Positions 21,493-34,828 of a DNA stretch of 61,823 nt are shown here, one piece after another. Numbering within the stretch: the stretch's first letter is position 1; every line of letters starts with the position of its first letter. The notes below the pieces were generated by a model. It saw only the letters and a list, made by a program, of their open reading frames with translations. It was not told the origin of the DNA and searched no databases. Source of the DNA: an uncultured Pelagibacteraceae bacterium (GTDB lineage: Bacteria > Pseudomonadota > Alphaproteobacteria > Pelagibacterales > AG-422-B15). The DNA is taken from the NCBI GenBank assembly GCA_905182145.1, contig CAJJAN010000002.1, forward strand, positions 1-61,823, written 5' to 3'. The position numbers and the translations under genes were made by a program.

Positions 21493-22599
21493 ATGCTCCC
21501 CAGTATTTTTATTTCAAAAATCATTCTTAATAACTTTAGATCACATGAGAATTTTTCTATTGATGCTAATAGTAGTAATGTTGTTTTGTTTGGTAAAAAT
21601 GGAGTTGGAAAAACTAACATTCTTGAGTCTATTTCATTACTTTCTCCGGGCAGAGGGCTTCGAAATGCAAAAAATGAAGAAATAATTAATAAAAAAAGTG
21701 GTATTAATTATAGCCTATCTGCTGACTTAAAATTAAATGATAGTTCAGTTAAAATTAAAAAATTTTTTGTAAAAGATAATTCCAATAAGTCTAATTTACT
21801 AATAGATGATGAAAAGTCTAAAACTTCAGAGTTATTAAATTTCTTAAGAGTTATATGGGTAACTCCCGTTATGGAAAAAATAATGTTGCAGTCTAATTCT
21901 GAAAGAAGAAATTTCTTTGATAGATTGATATTCAATATTGAAAAGAAACATTTAAAATCATTTTCTGCTTATAATAAATTTACAAAAGAAAGATTGCATA
22001 TTTTAAAATCTAATAACATCGATGATGGATGGTTACAGCAAATTGAAACAAATATTGCTCAGCATGCTTATGAAGTTATAAGATATCGAAAAGAAGCAAT
22101 CGATAAGATTAATGCTAATTTATCATTAATCTCGTTACCTTTTAATTCATGCATAGTTGAGCTTATTTATGATAATTCTCTTAAAATTTTGGATAATCAA
22201 GATGAATTTATTTTTAATTATTCAAATATTTTGTCAAATAATAGACAAATTGATAAAGAGCTAAATAGAACGCTCATTGGTCCAAATAAAGTAGAAGTAA
22301 GGATGTGGAAATTAGATGATAGATCAATAGAAGCTAAGTATTGCTCAACAGGTGAACAAAAATCAATATTGATTTCTATAATTTTATCTGTAAGTCAAAT
22401 AATTAGAGATTCAGAATTTGCAATGTCACCAATAATACTGATTGATGAAGCTATGGCACATCTTGATCAACACCATAGAGAGGCTTTAGTTGATGAACTT
22501 TCTAAACTAAATACACAAAGTTGGTTTACAGGGGTATCAAAAGAAATATTTAGTCATTTAGGTAAAGATACTACTTTTTTTGAAGTAAAAAATTCTTAA
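21493..22599 (+). CDS. recF: DNA replication/repair protein RecF
   Basis: NNFRSHENFSI, FGKNGVGKTNILESI, STGEQKSILISIILS, ILIDEAMAHLD. Confidence 0.96.
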   Translation: MLPSIFISKIILNNFRSHENFSIDANSSNVVLFGKNGVGKTNILESISLLSPGRGLRNAKNEEIINKKSGINYSLSADLKLNDSSVKIKKFFVKDNSNKSNLLIDDEKSKTSELLNFLRVIWVTPVMEKIMLQSNSERRNFFDRLIFNIEKKHLKSFSAYNKFTKERLHILKSNNIDDGWLQQIETNIAQHAYEVIRYRKEAIDKINANLSLISLPFNSCIVELIYDNSLKILDNQDEFIFNYSNILSNNRQIDKELNRTLIGPNKVEVRMWKLDDRSIEAKYCSTGEQKSILISIILSVSQIIRDSEFAMSPIILIDEAMAHLDQHHREALVDELSKLNTQSWFTGVSKEIFSHLGKDTTFFEVKNS

Positions 22600-22613
22600 A
22601 TAAGCTATAATAA

Positions 22614-25768
<3,155 letters not shown>

Positions 25769-25786
25769 AAATTATAAGTAAAAAAT

Positions 25787-27082
25787 TTGTTAAATATACT
25801 AAATCTGTCAAATAATAATCTAGTTGGTTTAAGACTTAGAACATTAAATTTAACTAGATGGATTGCTATATTAGGTCAATATATAGCTGTAGCAACTGCA
25901 TTCTTTTGGTTAGAAATAAATTTTAATATTTATTTAGCATCAGTTTGTATTTTAATAAGCATTATTTTGAATATTATTGTCAGCATTAAGTTCTTGCCAA
26001 TTAGAACCCTTAATTCAAATGAAACTTTATTTTACTTAATTTTTGATTCTATACAGTTAGTTGCTTTACTCTACATAACTGGAGGACTAACGAATCCTTT
26101 CTGTATACTAATCATTGCCCCATTTATAATTTCAGCGACATATTTAGATCTTTTTAGAACAATAATAATAGGAATTGTATCAATTTTATCACTGTCATTA
26201 CTCGCTTTTTTTTACCAACCAATATCAAGTAATATTTTTGAATTTAGCAGTTCAGATTTTTCATCATTTCAAATATTTAGTATATGGCTTTCATTGATTG
26301 TTTCATTGGCCTTTATAGGTATCTATTGTTTTAGAGTTGCAAATGAATCTAGGAAAGTTGAAAAAGCTTTAAATGAGACTCAGATAGCTCTTTCTGATGA
26401 AGAGAAAATTTCTGATATGATGAGTCTTACTGCTGCTGCGGTACATGAATTAGGCACTCCACTTTCTACTATTTCCGTCATAATAAAAGAGATAGTAAAC
26501 GAACTAGATGCAAGTGAAAAAAACTATGATGATATTTTATTGATTCAATCACAGATCAAAAGATGTAGTGAGATTTTAAATCGCTTGCGCCAGGGAGATA
26601 TATCTAATGATAATAGCTCTTTTATAAATGAGCTTGATTTTCCAAGACTAATTAATGAAATTGTTAAAGATTATGAATTAGAAGAAATTAAACTAAATTT
26701 TGAAATTGATGATTACTTTAAAAATTCTAATTTTATAATTTTGAGAAAACCTGAAATAGTTCATAGCTTAAGTAACATTATTGAAAACGCATATCAATAT
26801 GCCAAGCACTCTGTAACCATTAAATTAATATTGAAAGATGAGAATGTTATTCTTGAAATAATAAATGATGGCGAGGGATTTCCTGCAAATATATTGCCTA
26901 TTTTAGGTGAGCCATATGTTAAAAAAAATGAAAAAAATCATAAAGGTATTGGCCTAGGATTGTTTATTGCAAAAAATTTGATCAATAAAACAGTTGGAAA
27001 AATAGAATTTAGAAATATAGAAAATACTGGAGCTTGTGTAAAAATTATTTGGAAAAAAGATAATCTAATGATATCTCATTAA
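25787..27082 (+). CDS. regB: Redox sensor histidine kinase RegB/PrrB/ActS
   Basis: GGLTNPFCILI, H-box AAAVHELGTPLSTI, conserved Cys in QIKRCSEILNRL, HATPase GIGLGLFIAKNLI. Confidence 0.92.
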   Translation: MLNILNLSNNNLVGLRLRTLNLTRWIAILGQYIAVATAFFWLEINFNIYLASVCILISIILNIIVSIKFLPIRTLNSNETLFYLIFDSIQLVALLYITGGLTNPFCILIIAPFIISATYLDLFRTIIIGIVSILSLSLLAFFYQPISSNIFEFSSSDFSSFQIFSIWLSLIVSLAFIGIYCFRVANESRKVEKALNETQIALSDEEKISDMMSLTAAAVHELGTPLSTISVIIKEIVNELDASEKNYDDILLIQSQIKRCSEILNRLRQGDISNDNSSFINELDFPRLINEIVKDYELEEIKLNFEIDDYFKNSNFIILRKPEIVHSLSNIIENAYQYAKHSVTIKLILKDENVILEIINDGEGFPANILPILGEPYVKKNEKNHKGIGLGLFIAKNLINKTVGKIEFRNIENTGACVKIIWKKDNLMISH

Positions 27083-27087
27083 TTAAT

Positions 27088-27630
27088 ATGGAAAATTACA
27101 ATACAGATTTAGATACACTACTATTAGTTGATGACGATGAAATTTTTCGTAAGAGACTTTTGGCTGCAATGGAAAGAAAAGGATATAGCGTAGTTGGATT
27201 TGCTACAGTAGAAGAATCTCTATTATATATAAAAAATACCCCACCAAAGTTTGCAGTAATTGATTTACGATTACAGGACGGCAATGGACTGCAGATTGTT
27301 TCTGAGCTTTCAAAAATAAGACAAGATTGCAAAATTGTTATTCTTACTGGTTACGGCAATATTCCCACAGCTGTAGCGGCCGTAAAAGAAGGTGCTTGTG
27401 ATTATTTGGCAAAACCTGCAGATGCCGATGATATTGATGCTGCATTGAAAGCACCATATTTAGATAAGCCTGAACCTCCTAAAGATCCAATGTCGGCAGA
27501 TCGAGTTAAATGGGAGCACATTTTAAGGGTTTATGAGTTGTGTAATAGAAATGTCTCAGAGACAGCAAGAAGATTAAAGATGCACAGAAGAACACTTCAG
27601 AGAATTTTAGCTAAGCGATCACCAAAATAA
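27088..27630 (+). CDS. regA: Response regulator RegA/PrrA/ActR
   Basis: LLLVDDDEIFRKRL; C-terminal Fis-type HTH RVKWEHILRVYELCNRNVSETARRLKMHRRTLQRILAKRSPK. Confidence 0.95.
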   Translation: MENYNTDLDTLLLVDDDEIFRKRLLAAMERKGYSVVGFATVEESLLYIKNTPPKFAVIDLRLQDGNGLQIVSELSKIRQDCKIVILTGYGNIPTAVAAVKEGACDYLAKPADADDIDAALKAPYLDKPEPPKDPMSADRVKWEHILRVYELCNRNVSETARRLKMHRRTLQRILAKRSPK

Positions 27631-27632
27631 CT

Positions 27633-28832
27633 TTATGCAATTTTTTTAGCGGCATTAATTACTGATAGTCTCTCCACACCTTCGTCGGCGATATCTTGTC
27701 CAGCGACTGTATCGTCTTCGGCATTTAATTCTTCCATATCAACAAATTCAGCATATGTAGCTTTTGTTCTATCTGTGATAATATGTGCTTTAAGTAATGT
27801 TTTAACAAGTACTCTAAAAATATTATTATTCTTTTTCATTTCTTCTTTAATTACATCACTTTGATCAATATATTTTTCAAATTCTTGTTGTACCCATTTT
27901 GCATCAAGGCCAACAGAGGCATATACTTCTTTTTTCTCAAATGGGTTTATCAAATTGAAAAGTAATTCAGTAAATATTTTTTCAGCCCAGTCTTCTACTT
28001 TTATATGTTCACTTTCAGAAAGTTTAGGAACAGTTCTGTCAGCCCAAATTTTACCAAACTTATGGTGGAACGCTTCGTCGCTCATTGTATATTTTAATAA
28101 AGTTTTTAAGACAGGATCATTAGTGTCTTCATGAGCCATAGCAAAAGCACCCATAGCAAGACCTTCAATCATCATTTGCATGCCAACAATTTTTTTATAC
28201 ACTACATCTGAAGAAACAATATCGTCGGCTACTCTTCCAAGAGTTGGACCAACTTTATATGGAGAACCCCATCTAGACTCAATATACTTTGTAAAACCAG
28301 TAACATGTCTTGCTTCTTCTCGAGTTTGATTGGCTGCATATTCTTGAGCACCAGGATCTCTTAAAACATGACATAAACTTGCACTTAAAGAAAGGGCTGC
28401 TTGTTCACCATGAAGTATTTGCGATAGTACAAAGCGAAAGCTTTCATTGTTTAATTTTATTTTTTGCTTTTCAGTCAATTTTGCAGCAATACTTGGTATA
28501 TCTAGCTCTAGACCAAATGGTCCTTTTGGATCAACTATGTGTTCGTTTTCTAAATCAAAAGGAATATCAAAATCAATATATTTCTTATCTAATGGATCCC
28601 AAAAATGCTTATGTGTAGCACTAATTATTTTATCAAACGCATTAGACCTCTCTCCATATCTTTCTTTATCCATCATTGGAATAAAGTGCTTAGGATTTGC
28701 AGCGTTGTAGGCTGGATCTTTTGTTAAAGCATTTTTACCACTTTGAGAAGTTTGCCAATTTTCTTTCATCTTATAGAATTTGTCTTTGACAATAATTTTT
28801 GCAAATTTAAGTTTTTCTGAAGTAGTAGGCAT
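27633..28832 (-). CDS. Ferritin-like diiron-carboxylate protein of unknown substrate
   Basis: Ordered E...EExRH...E...DExxHH pattern: ILHGEQAAL, TREEARHVTGF, MMIEGLAMGAF, SDEAFHHKFG. Confidence 0.75.
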   Translation of the reverse strand: MPTTSEKLKFAKIIVKDKFYKMKENWQTSQSGKNALTKDPAYNAANPKHFIPMMDKERYGERSNAFDKIISATHKHFWDPLDKKYIDFDIPFDLENEHIVDPKGPFGLELDIPSIAAKLTEKQKIKLNNESFRFVLSQILHGEQAALSLSASLCHVLRDPGAQEYAANQTREEARHVTGFTKYIESRWGSPYKVGPTLGRVADDIVSSDVVYKKIVGMQMMIEGLAMGAFAMAHEDTNDPVLKTLLKYTMSDEAFHHKFGKIWADRTVPKLSESEHIKVEDWAEKIFTELLFNLINPFEKKEVYASVGLDAKWVQQEFEKYIDQSDVIKEEMKKNNNIFRVLVKTLLKAHIITDRTKATYAEFVDMEELNAEDDTVAGQDIADEGVERLSVINAAKKIA

Positions 28833-28872
28833 ATGAAATTCTATCTTAATTATTTTTATTTAGCAAATGTAA

Positions 28873-28893
28873 AGTATATCAGCTTGATATACT
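28873..28893. promoter_or_regulatory. Perfect palindrome AGTATATCA-gct-TGATATACT, candidate operator
   Basis: 9-bp perfect inverted repeat, 3-nt spacer, about 41 bp upstream of the diiron gene start. Confidence 0.6.
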
Positions 28894-28968
28894 AGTCAAA
28901 TGAAATAACCAATAAATTCATGTACTTAATTTGATAATATTGTGCAGCTTGAAGATTAGTTAAATTTA

Positions 28969-28990
28969 AATACTTTAAACCTAAAGTATT
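28969..28990. repeat. Perfect stem-loop AATACTTTA-aacc-TAAAGTATT followed by ctattttt
   Basis: 9-bp perfect inverted repeat with 4-nt loop and downstream T-run in a divergent intergenic region. Confidence 0.6.
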
Positions 28991-29097
28991 CTATTTTTCA
29001 TCAATAAGAGTGCTATATTATTTATCAATAACTCATATACATTGCTTATTTTTTCTCATATCTTGCGTTGAAATTTAGTTAAAACCGATAAAACACT

Positions 29098-31755
29098 ATG
29101 GTATTAAAAATAGAAAATTTATTCTTTAAAAATAGGATGGCCATCCTATCTGGTTTTGTAGTTTTAACTATTGTTATGGGTTTTTTTGCTTCTCAATTAA
29201 AATTAGATGCAGGTTTCTATAAACAACTTCCAAGTAATCACAGTTTTATCAAAACATTTTATGAGTATGAAGATGCTTTATTTGGGTCAAATAATTTAAT
29301 TATTGCAGTAAGAAATACAGAAGGTGATATTTTTGAAAAAGATTTCTTAACAAAACTTTTGGAAGTATCGGAGGCAGTAAGATATTTACCTGGTGCAAAC
29401 CAAGCTTCTTTGACTTCATTGTGGACTCCAAACATTAGAGTGTTACGTGTTACAGAAGAAGGCTACGAAGCAAGTGCTGTGATACCAGGCAATATTATTC
29501 CTGAAGATTTAAATGACTCAGAGATACAAAAAATTAAAGAAAGAATTTTAACGGGTGGTCATGTTGGAAAAGTTGTTTCCAATGATTTTACTTCTGCGTT
29601 AATTAAAATTGAGCTTACTGAGTTTGATCCAAGAACAGGCGAACCTCTTGATTATTTGTCTTTAGGAAAGCTTCTTGATACTGAAATTAGAAATAAATTT
29701 GAGGATGAAAAATATAAAATTCATATAATTGGATTTGCAAAAATGATTTCGGATATTGCTAAAGAAGCAGGTGGGGTTGTTGTCTTTTTTATCATAGCTT
29801 TTCTATTAACAGTTTTATCTGTTTATTTTTACTCTAAATCATGGACCTTAACATTTCTTCCATTAATTTGCTCACTGACTTCACTCATATGGCAGTTTGG
29901 GATGTTAAAATTATTAGGATTTGGACTTGACCCATTAGCCATTCTTGTTCCTTTTTTAGTTTTTGCAATTGGAGTTTCGCATGGCATTCAGCAAATAAAT
30001 CAGATTACTAAAGAGGTAATAGATGGTCAGTCTGCAACTCAAGCAGCAAGATCAAGTTTTTCAAGATTATTAGTTCCAGGAACTATGGCATTAGTTACAG
30101 ACCTTGTAGGATTTGGAACATTAGTTTTTTTACCAATTGGAATGATTCAAGAATTGGGAATTACTGCTTCAATTGGAGTTGCAATGAAAATTGTAACAAA
30201 TCTTATTATGCTTCCACTTGCTGCATCCTATGCAACTTATAATGCCAACTTTATTATAAGAGCCGAAAAAGCAATTACTCAAAGAAGACATGCCATGCGT
30301 TTCTTTAGCAGACTTGCTGAACCAAAAACAGCATTCATAACACTTGGTATTAGCTCTATTTTATTTGTCTATGCAACTATTTTAGCTTCAGACAGACATA
30401 TTGGGGACCTACATGCGGGGGCTCCAGAACTAAGAGCTGATGCAATATATAATCTGGATACTAAGGAAATAACTTCAAGATTTAATATAACCTCTGATGT
30501 TTTAATTGTAATAATGGAAGTACCAGAACTTGCTTGTAGAATGTATGATGTAATGTCTGTTCAAGACAATTTTCATTGGTACATGGAAAATGTTGATGGG
30601 GTAACAGAGGTAATTTCCCTATCAGGTGTTGCAAGACAGGCAGCTAGTGGCTATGCAGAAGGCAATCCAAAGTGGAATTATATTCCTCGCCATGACAGAG
30701 CCTTAGGCTTTGTAACAAGTATTGCAGATCCTTCCACTGGACTATTAAATGAAAATTGTACAATTCTTCCAGTATATATATTTACCGAAGATCATAAAGC
30801 TACTACTATTGAGCACGTAATTAATGCAGCAAAAGAATATCAATCTAAATATCAATCTTTAGAAAGTTCAATCAAATTTAATTTTGCATTTCAACCACCA
30901 GAAGGTGAAAAAAAATATCCAACTCTTTTTCAAAACTATGGACAAGAAATTGATCATGCAAGAGAAGGTTTTGTTGAATATAAAGAATTTTCTGAAGATG
31001 AATGGATAGATTTTGGTTATCAAAATAACTTCAATACAAGACATTTAAATACTCAAAGACTATCATCATTATTTCAAGATGAAAATTTAGATCAATATGA
31101 TACTGCAGAAATAAGAGATATTCATGCTGCTCGAACAGCAATTCAAAATCTCTTCAATGATAATCCAAATTTAGATGCAATTACTTACAAAATTGATGAA
31201 ACGAATTTTAGATTAGCTAGTGGTACCGTTGGCATTATGCACGCCACTAATGAGGTTATAGAAACATCTGAACTACCAATGATGCTCTTAGTTTATGCCG
31301 TTATAATTTTATTAGTATTTATTACTTATCGTGATTGGAGAGCAACAATTTGTTGTACTGTACCCTTAACATTCGCAACAATGCTAGGTTATGCATTTAT
31401 GGAAATAATGGAAATTGGATTAAAAATATCGACACTACCAGTTATGGTTTTAGCGGTAGGTATAGGAGTAGATTATGCTTTTTATATTTATAATAGACTT
31501 CAAGTTTATTTAAAAGAGGGACTAGATATTACTGAAGCATTTAAAAATACTTTTGCTAACACTGGTGCAGCTGTAATCTTTACATCCCTTACTTTAGCAA
31601 TTGGGGTTTCAACTTGGTCATTTTCAGCCTTAAAATTTCAAGCTGACATGGGAATGTTGTTAACTTTTATGTTCATTGTTAACATGTTATGTGCAATGAC
31701 TACTCTGCCAGCACTAGCAGTTGTATTAGATAAATTGTTCCCTAGAAAAAATTGA
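29098..31755 (+). CDS. RND superfamily (MMPL-type) exporter
   Basis: Two repeated TM halves with a periplasmic domain; GVSHGIQQINQI, VGIGVDYAFYIYNRL; 885 aa. Confidence 0.88.
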   Translation: MVLKIENLFFKNRMAILSGFVVLTIVMGFFASQLKLDAGFYKQLPSNHSFIKTFYEYEDALFGSNNLIIAVRNTEGDIFEKDFLTKLLEVSEAVRYLPGANQASLTSLWTPNIRVLRVTEEGYEASAVIPGNIIPEDLNDSEIQKIKERILTGGHVGKVVSNDFTSALIKIELTEFDPRTGEPLDYLSLGKLLDTEIRNKFEDEKYKIHIIGFAKMISDIAKEAGGVVVFFIIAFLLTVLSVYFYSKSWTLTFLPLICSLTSLIWQFGMLKLLGFGLDPLAILVPFLVFAIGVSHGIQQINQITKEVIDGQSATQAARSSFSRLLVPGTMALVTDLVGFGTLVFLPIGMIQELGITASIGVAMKIVTNLIMLPLAASYATYNANFIIRAEKAITQRRHAMRFFSRLAEPKTAFITLGISSILFVYATILASDRHIGDLHAGAPELRADAIYNLDTKEITSRFNITSDVLIVIMEVPELACRMYDVMSVQDNFHWYMENVDGVTEVISLSGVARQAASGYAEGNPKWNYIPRHDRALGFVTSIADPSTGLLNENCTILPVYIFTEDHKATTIEHVINAAKEYQSKYQSLESSIKFNFAFQPPEGEKKYPTLFQNYGQEIDHAREGFVEYKEFSEDEWIDFGYQNNFNTRHLNTQRLSSLFQDENLDQYDTAEIRDIHAARTAIQNLFNDNPNLDAITYKIDETNFRLASGTVGIMHATNEVIETSELPMMLLVYAVIILLVFITYRDWRATICCTVPLTFATMLGYAFMEIMEIGLKISTLPVMVLAVGIGVDYAFYIYNRLQVYLKEGLDITEAFKNTFANTGAAVIFTSLTLAIGVSTWSFSALKFQADMGMLLTFMFIVNMLCAMTTLPALAVVLDKLFPRKN

Positions 31756-31828
31756 GCTAAGGCTTAAATATAATTTTTAAAAAAATACCCTATAGTTTTT
31801 TTTATCCAACTCTTGTAATATCCTAATT

Positions 31829-32005
31829 ATGGATACTCAAAATAAAGATTTGGATGTTGAAAAAGAAACTGTGCAATCAAAAAAAATCAACTGTGCCGGA
31901 ATTGGCGGTTCATTGGGTCATCCAAAAGTGTATTTAGATATGGGAGATTTAAATGAAATTAGATGCCCTTATTGTAGTAAGCTTTTTATTTTAGAAAATA
32001 GCTAA
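31829..32005 (+). CDS. Small zinc-finger (zf-CHCC, NDUFS6-like) protein, 58 aa, not in the supplied ORF track
   Basis: MDTQNKDLDVEKETVQSKKINCAGIGGSLGHPKVYLDMGDLNEIRCPYCSKLFILENS: C...GHPxVYLD...CPYC. Confidence 0.85.
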   Translation: MDTQNKDLDVEKETVQSKKINCAGIGGSLGHPKVYLDMGDLNEIRCPYCSKLFILENS

Positions 32006-32011
32006 ATAATC

Positions 32012-34825
32012 GTGTCAGAAAAAAAACATTTATTTTTAATCGATGGATCAGGTTATATTTTCAGAGCCTATTATGCTTTACCCCCTCTTTATAGAAAAAG
32101 TGATGGGCTGCCTACGGGTGCTGTTAATGGTTTTTGCAATATGTTATTTAAACTTATTGAAGATACTAAATCAAATTCAAAGCCTACTCATCTAGCAGTT
32201 ATATTTGATAGCGCCAGAAAAACATTTAGAAATGATATTTATAGCGATTATAAGGCCAATAGAGGTGAGCCACCAGAAGATTTAATTCCACAATTTCAGA
32301 TTATAAAAGATTCAGTTACAGCGTTTGGTATTCCATCAATTGAGTTAGCTGGATTTGAGGCAGACGATATAATTGCAACTTATGCTAAACAAGCAGCAGA
32401 CAAGAATTGGAAAGTTTCAATTGTTTCTTCAGATAAAGATTTAATGCAAGTAGTGACAAAAGATATCAATTTAATAGATACAATGAAGAATAAATCCATT
32501 GGTATAGAAGATGTTAAAGAAAAATTTGGTGTTGCTCCGGATCGTGTGATTGATGTGCAAGCCTTGGCTGGTGATAGCTCGGATAATGTTCCAGGGGCAC
32601 CTGGTATAGGACTAAAAACTGCAGCATTATTAATTAATGAATATGATAATTTGGAGAATCTTCTTGAGTCTGCAGATCAGATTAAACAAAACAAAAGAAG
32701 GGAAAGCTTAATAAATAATAAGGAGTTAATTAAAATAAGCAAACAACTTGTAACCTTAAAAGATGATGTAACTAATATTCAGTCATTAGATACCTTAAAT
32801 ATAACAAATATTAATTATGAAACTTTACTTCCTTTTTTACATGAGCTTGAATTATTTAAACTTAAAGAGCGTTTAACTAAAAAAAATCCAGATTTACAAA
32901 AAATAAAAATAATTTCAAAAAAGAAATTGCCAGAAGAAAAAGTTAATACCAACACAATAGAAATAAATGAAGAAAAAACTTCAGATAGTGTTTTAGAAAA
33001 GAGTAAATATATTTCAATTACAAATATGAAAGCATTAGAGCTATTGATGAAAGATATATATGATCTGGGCTATTTTGTATTTGACCTTGAAACAGATTCT
33101 CTAAATGTCATTGATGCTAATTTGATTGGAGTTGCAATATGTTTAAGTGTTAAAAGATCTTATTATATTCCTCTTGCACACAAAGATGAAGATGGAAAAA
33201 TTATCGAAGAACAAATAGACTTTAAGGAAGCCTTAAAGCAACTTAACAATATCTTAAGCAATAGTTCGTTAATTAAAATCGGTCATAATATAAAGTATGA
33301 TATTGCTGTATTAAAAAGATACAAAATTGATGTTGTTTCATTTGAAGATACAATGCTTATGTCATATATAAATGATGCTGGAAATCATCGTCATGGTATG
33401 GATGAATTAGCAAAAGTTCATTTCAATCGAGATACTATAAAGTTTAAAGATGTAGTTGGCACTGGGAAGTCACAAATCACTTTTGACTATGTAGAAATTG
33501 AAAAAGCAATAGAATATGCAGCTGAAGATGCAGAAATTACATTTAAGTTATACTTACTGCTAAAGAAAAAACTAAGTGAAGAAAAAAATATTAGTGCTTA
33601 TAACTATTTAGAAAAGCCATTAGTAGCTTCAATTCTAGAAATGGAAATTAATGGTATAAAGATTAACACAGAATATTTGCAGTCCTTGTCATCAGAATTT
33701 GAAAAAAAAATAAATAGTCTAGAAAAAACGATTTTTAAATTATGTGGAGTAGAATTTAATATTGGGTCCCCTAAACAATTAGGAGATGTTTTGTTTAATA
33801 AGCTTAACTTAACACCCCCTAAAAAAACAAAAACAGGAGAGTTTTCAACGGGAATTGAAGTTCTTGAGGACCTTGCTTTTGAAGGAAATAAAGTAGCTGA
33901 AGATTTAATAACTTGGCGTCAACTATCTAAACTTAAAAACACCTACACAGAGGCTTTGCAAACTCATATTAATAAAACTACACAAAGAATTCATACATCT
34001 TATGCCATGGCTTCAACTAATACTGGCAGATTATCCTCAAGTGACCCAAATTTGCAAAATATTCCAATACGGTCGACTGAGGGCAGATTAATAAGAAAAG
34101 CCTTTATTGCAGAAAAAGGATATAAAATTTTATCAGCAGACTATAGTCAAGTTGAGTTAAGAGTTTTAGCACACATTGCTAAAATAGAACCTTTGATAGC
34201 AGCTTTTAAGAATGGAGAAGATATTCATGCGTTAACGGCATCTGAGATTTTTAGTACTGATATAAAAAAAATAACTCCTGATTTAAGAAGAAGAGCAAAA
34301 GCTGTAAACTTTGGAATCATATATGGAATTTCTGCATTTGGTTTAGCTAAGCAATTATCAATCACAAATCATGAAGCAAACAATTTTATTAAAAAATATT
34401 TTGATAAATTTCCTGGCATAAAAAAATACATGGAAGATACCAAAGCTTTATGTAGAGAGCAGGGGTATGTTGAGACTCTTTGTGGTAGAAAATGTTTCTT
34501 TCCAAAAATAAAAGATAAAAACTTTGCATATAGATCTTTCCAAGAGAGAGCAGCGATTAATGCGCCAATTCAGGGAACAGCTGCTGATATAATTAAACGC
34601 GCTATGATAAAAATTTATGAAAAAAATATTTCCAACAACAATGATTGTAAAATGCTTTTACAAGTTCATGATGAATTAATTTTTGAGGTAAAAGAAAGTA
34701 AAATAGAAAAATATCAAGCATTAATTAGACAGGAAATGGAAAATGCTTTACATCCATTAATAAGTCTTGATGTGCCTTTATTGGTAGAATCAAGTTTTGG
34801 TGATAATTGGGATGAGGCTCATTAA
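32012..34825 (+). CDS. polA: DNA polymerase I (GTG start)
   Basis: 5'-3' exo (LFLIDGSGYIFRAYYALPP), 3'-5' exo (FVFDLETDSLN), polymerase (SADYSQVELRVLAHIA, RRAKAVNFGIIYGIS, QVHDELIFEV). Confidence 0.97.
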   Translation: MSEKKHLFLIDGSGYIFRAYYALPPLYRKSDGLPTGAVNGFCNMLFKLIEDTKSNSKPTHLAVIFDSARKTFRNDIYSDYKANRGEPPEDLIPQFQIIKDSVTAFGIPSIELAGFEADDIIATYAKQAADKNWKVSIVSSDKDLMQVVTKDINLIDTMKNKSIGIEDVKEKFGVAPDRVIDVQALAGDSSDNVPGAPGIGLKTAALLINEYDNLENLLESADQIKQNKRRESLINNKELIKISKQLVTLKDDVTNIQSLDTLNITNINYETLLPFLHELELFKLKERLTKKNPDLQKIKIISKKKLPEEKVNTNTIEINEEKTSDSVLEKSKYISITNMKALELLMKDIYDLGYFVFDLETDSLNVIDANLIGVAICLSVKRSYYIPLAHKDEDGKIIEEQIDFKEALKQLNNILSNSSLIKIGHNIKYDIAVLKRYKIDVVSFEDTMLMSYINDAGNHRHGMDELAKVHFNRDTIKFKDVVGTGKSQITFDYVEIEKAIEYAAEDAEITFKLYLLLKKKLSEEKNISAYNYLEKPLVASILEMEINGIKINTEYLQSLSSEFEKKINSLEKTIFKLCGVEFNIGSPKQLGDVLFNKLNLTPPKKTKTGEFSTGIEVLEDLAFEGNKVAEDLITWRQLSKLKNTYTEALQTHINKTTQRIHTSYAMASTNTGRLSSSDPNLQNIPIRSTEGRLIRKAFIAEKGYKILSADYSQVELRVLAHIAKIEPLIAAFKNGEDIHALTASEIFSTDIKKITPDLRRRAKAVNFGIIYGISAFGLAKQLSITNHEANNFIKKYFDKFPGIKKYMEDTKALCREQGYVETLCGRKCFFPKIKDKNFAYRSFQERAAINAPIQGTAADIIKRAMIKIYEKNISNNNDCKMLLQVHDELIFEVKESKIEKYQALIRQEMENALHPLISLDVPLLVESSFGDNWDEAH

Positions 34826-34828
34826 TTT

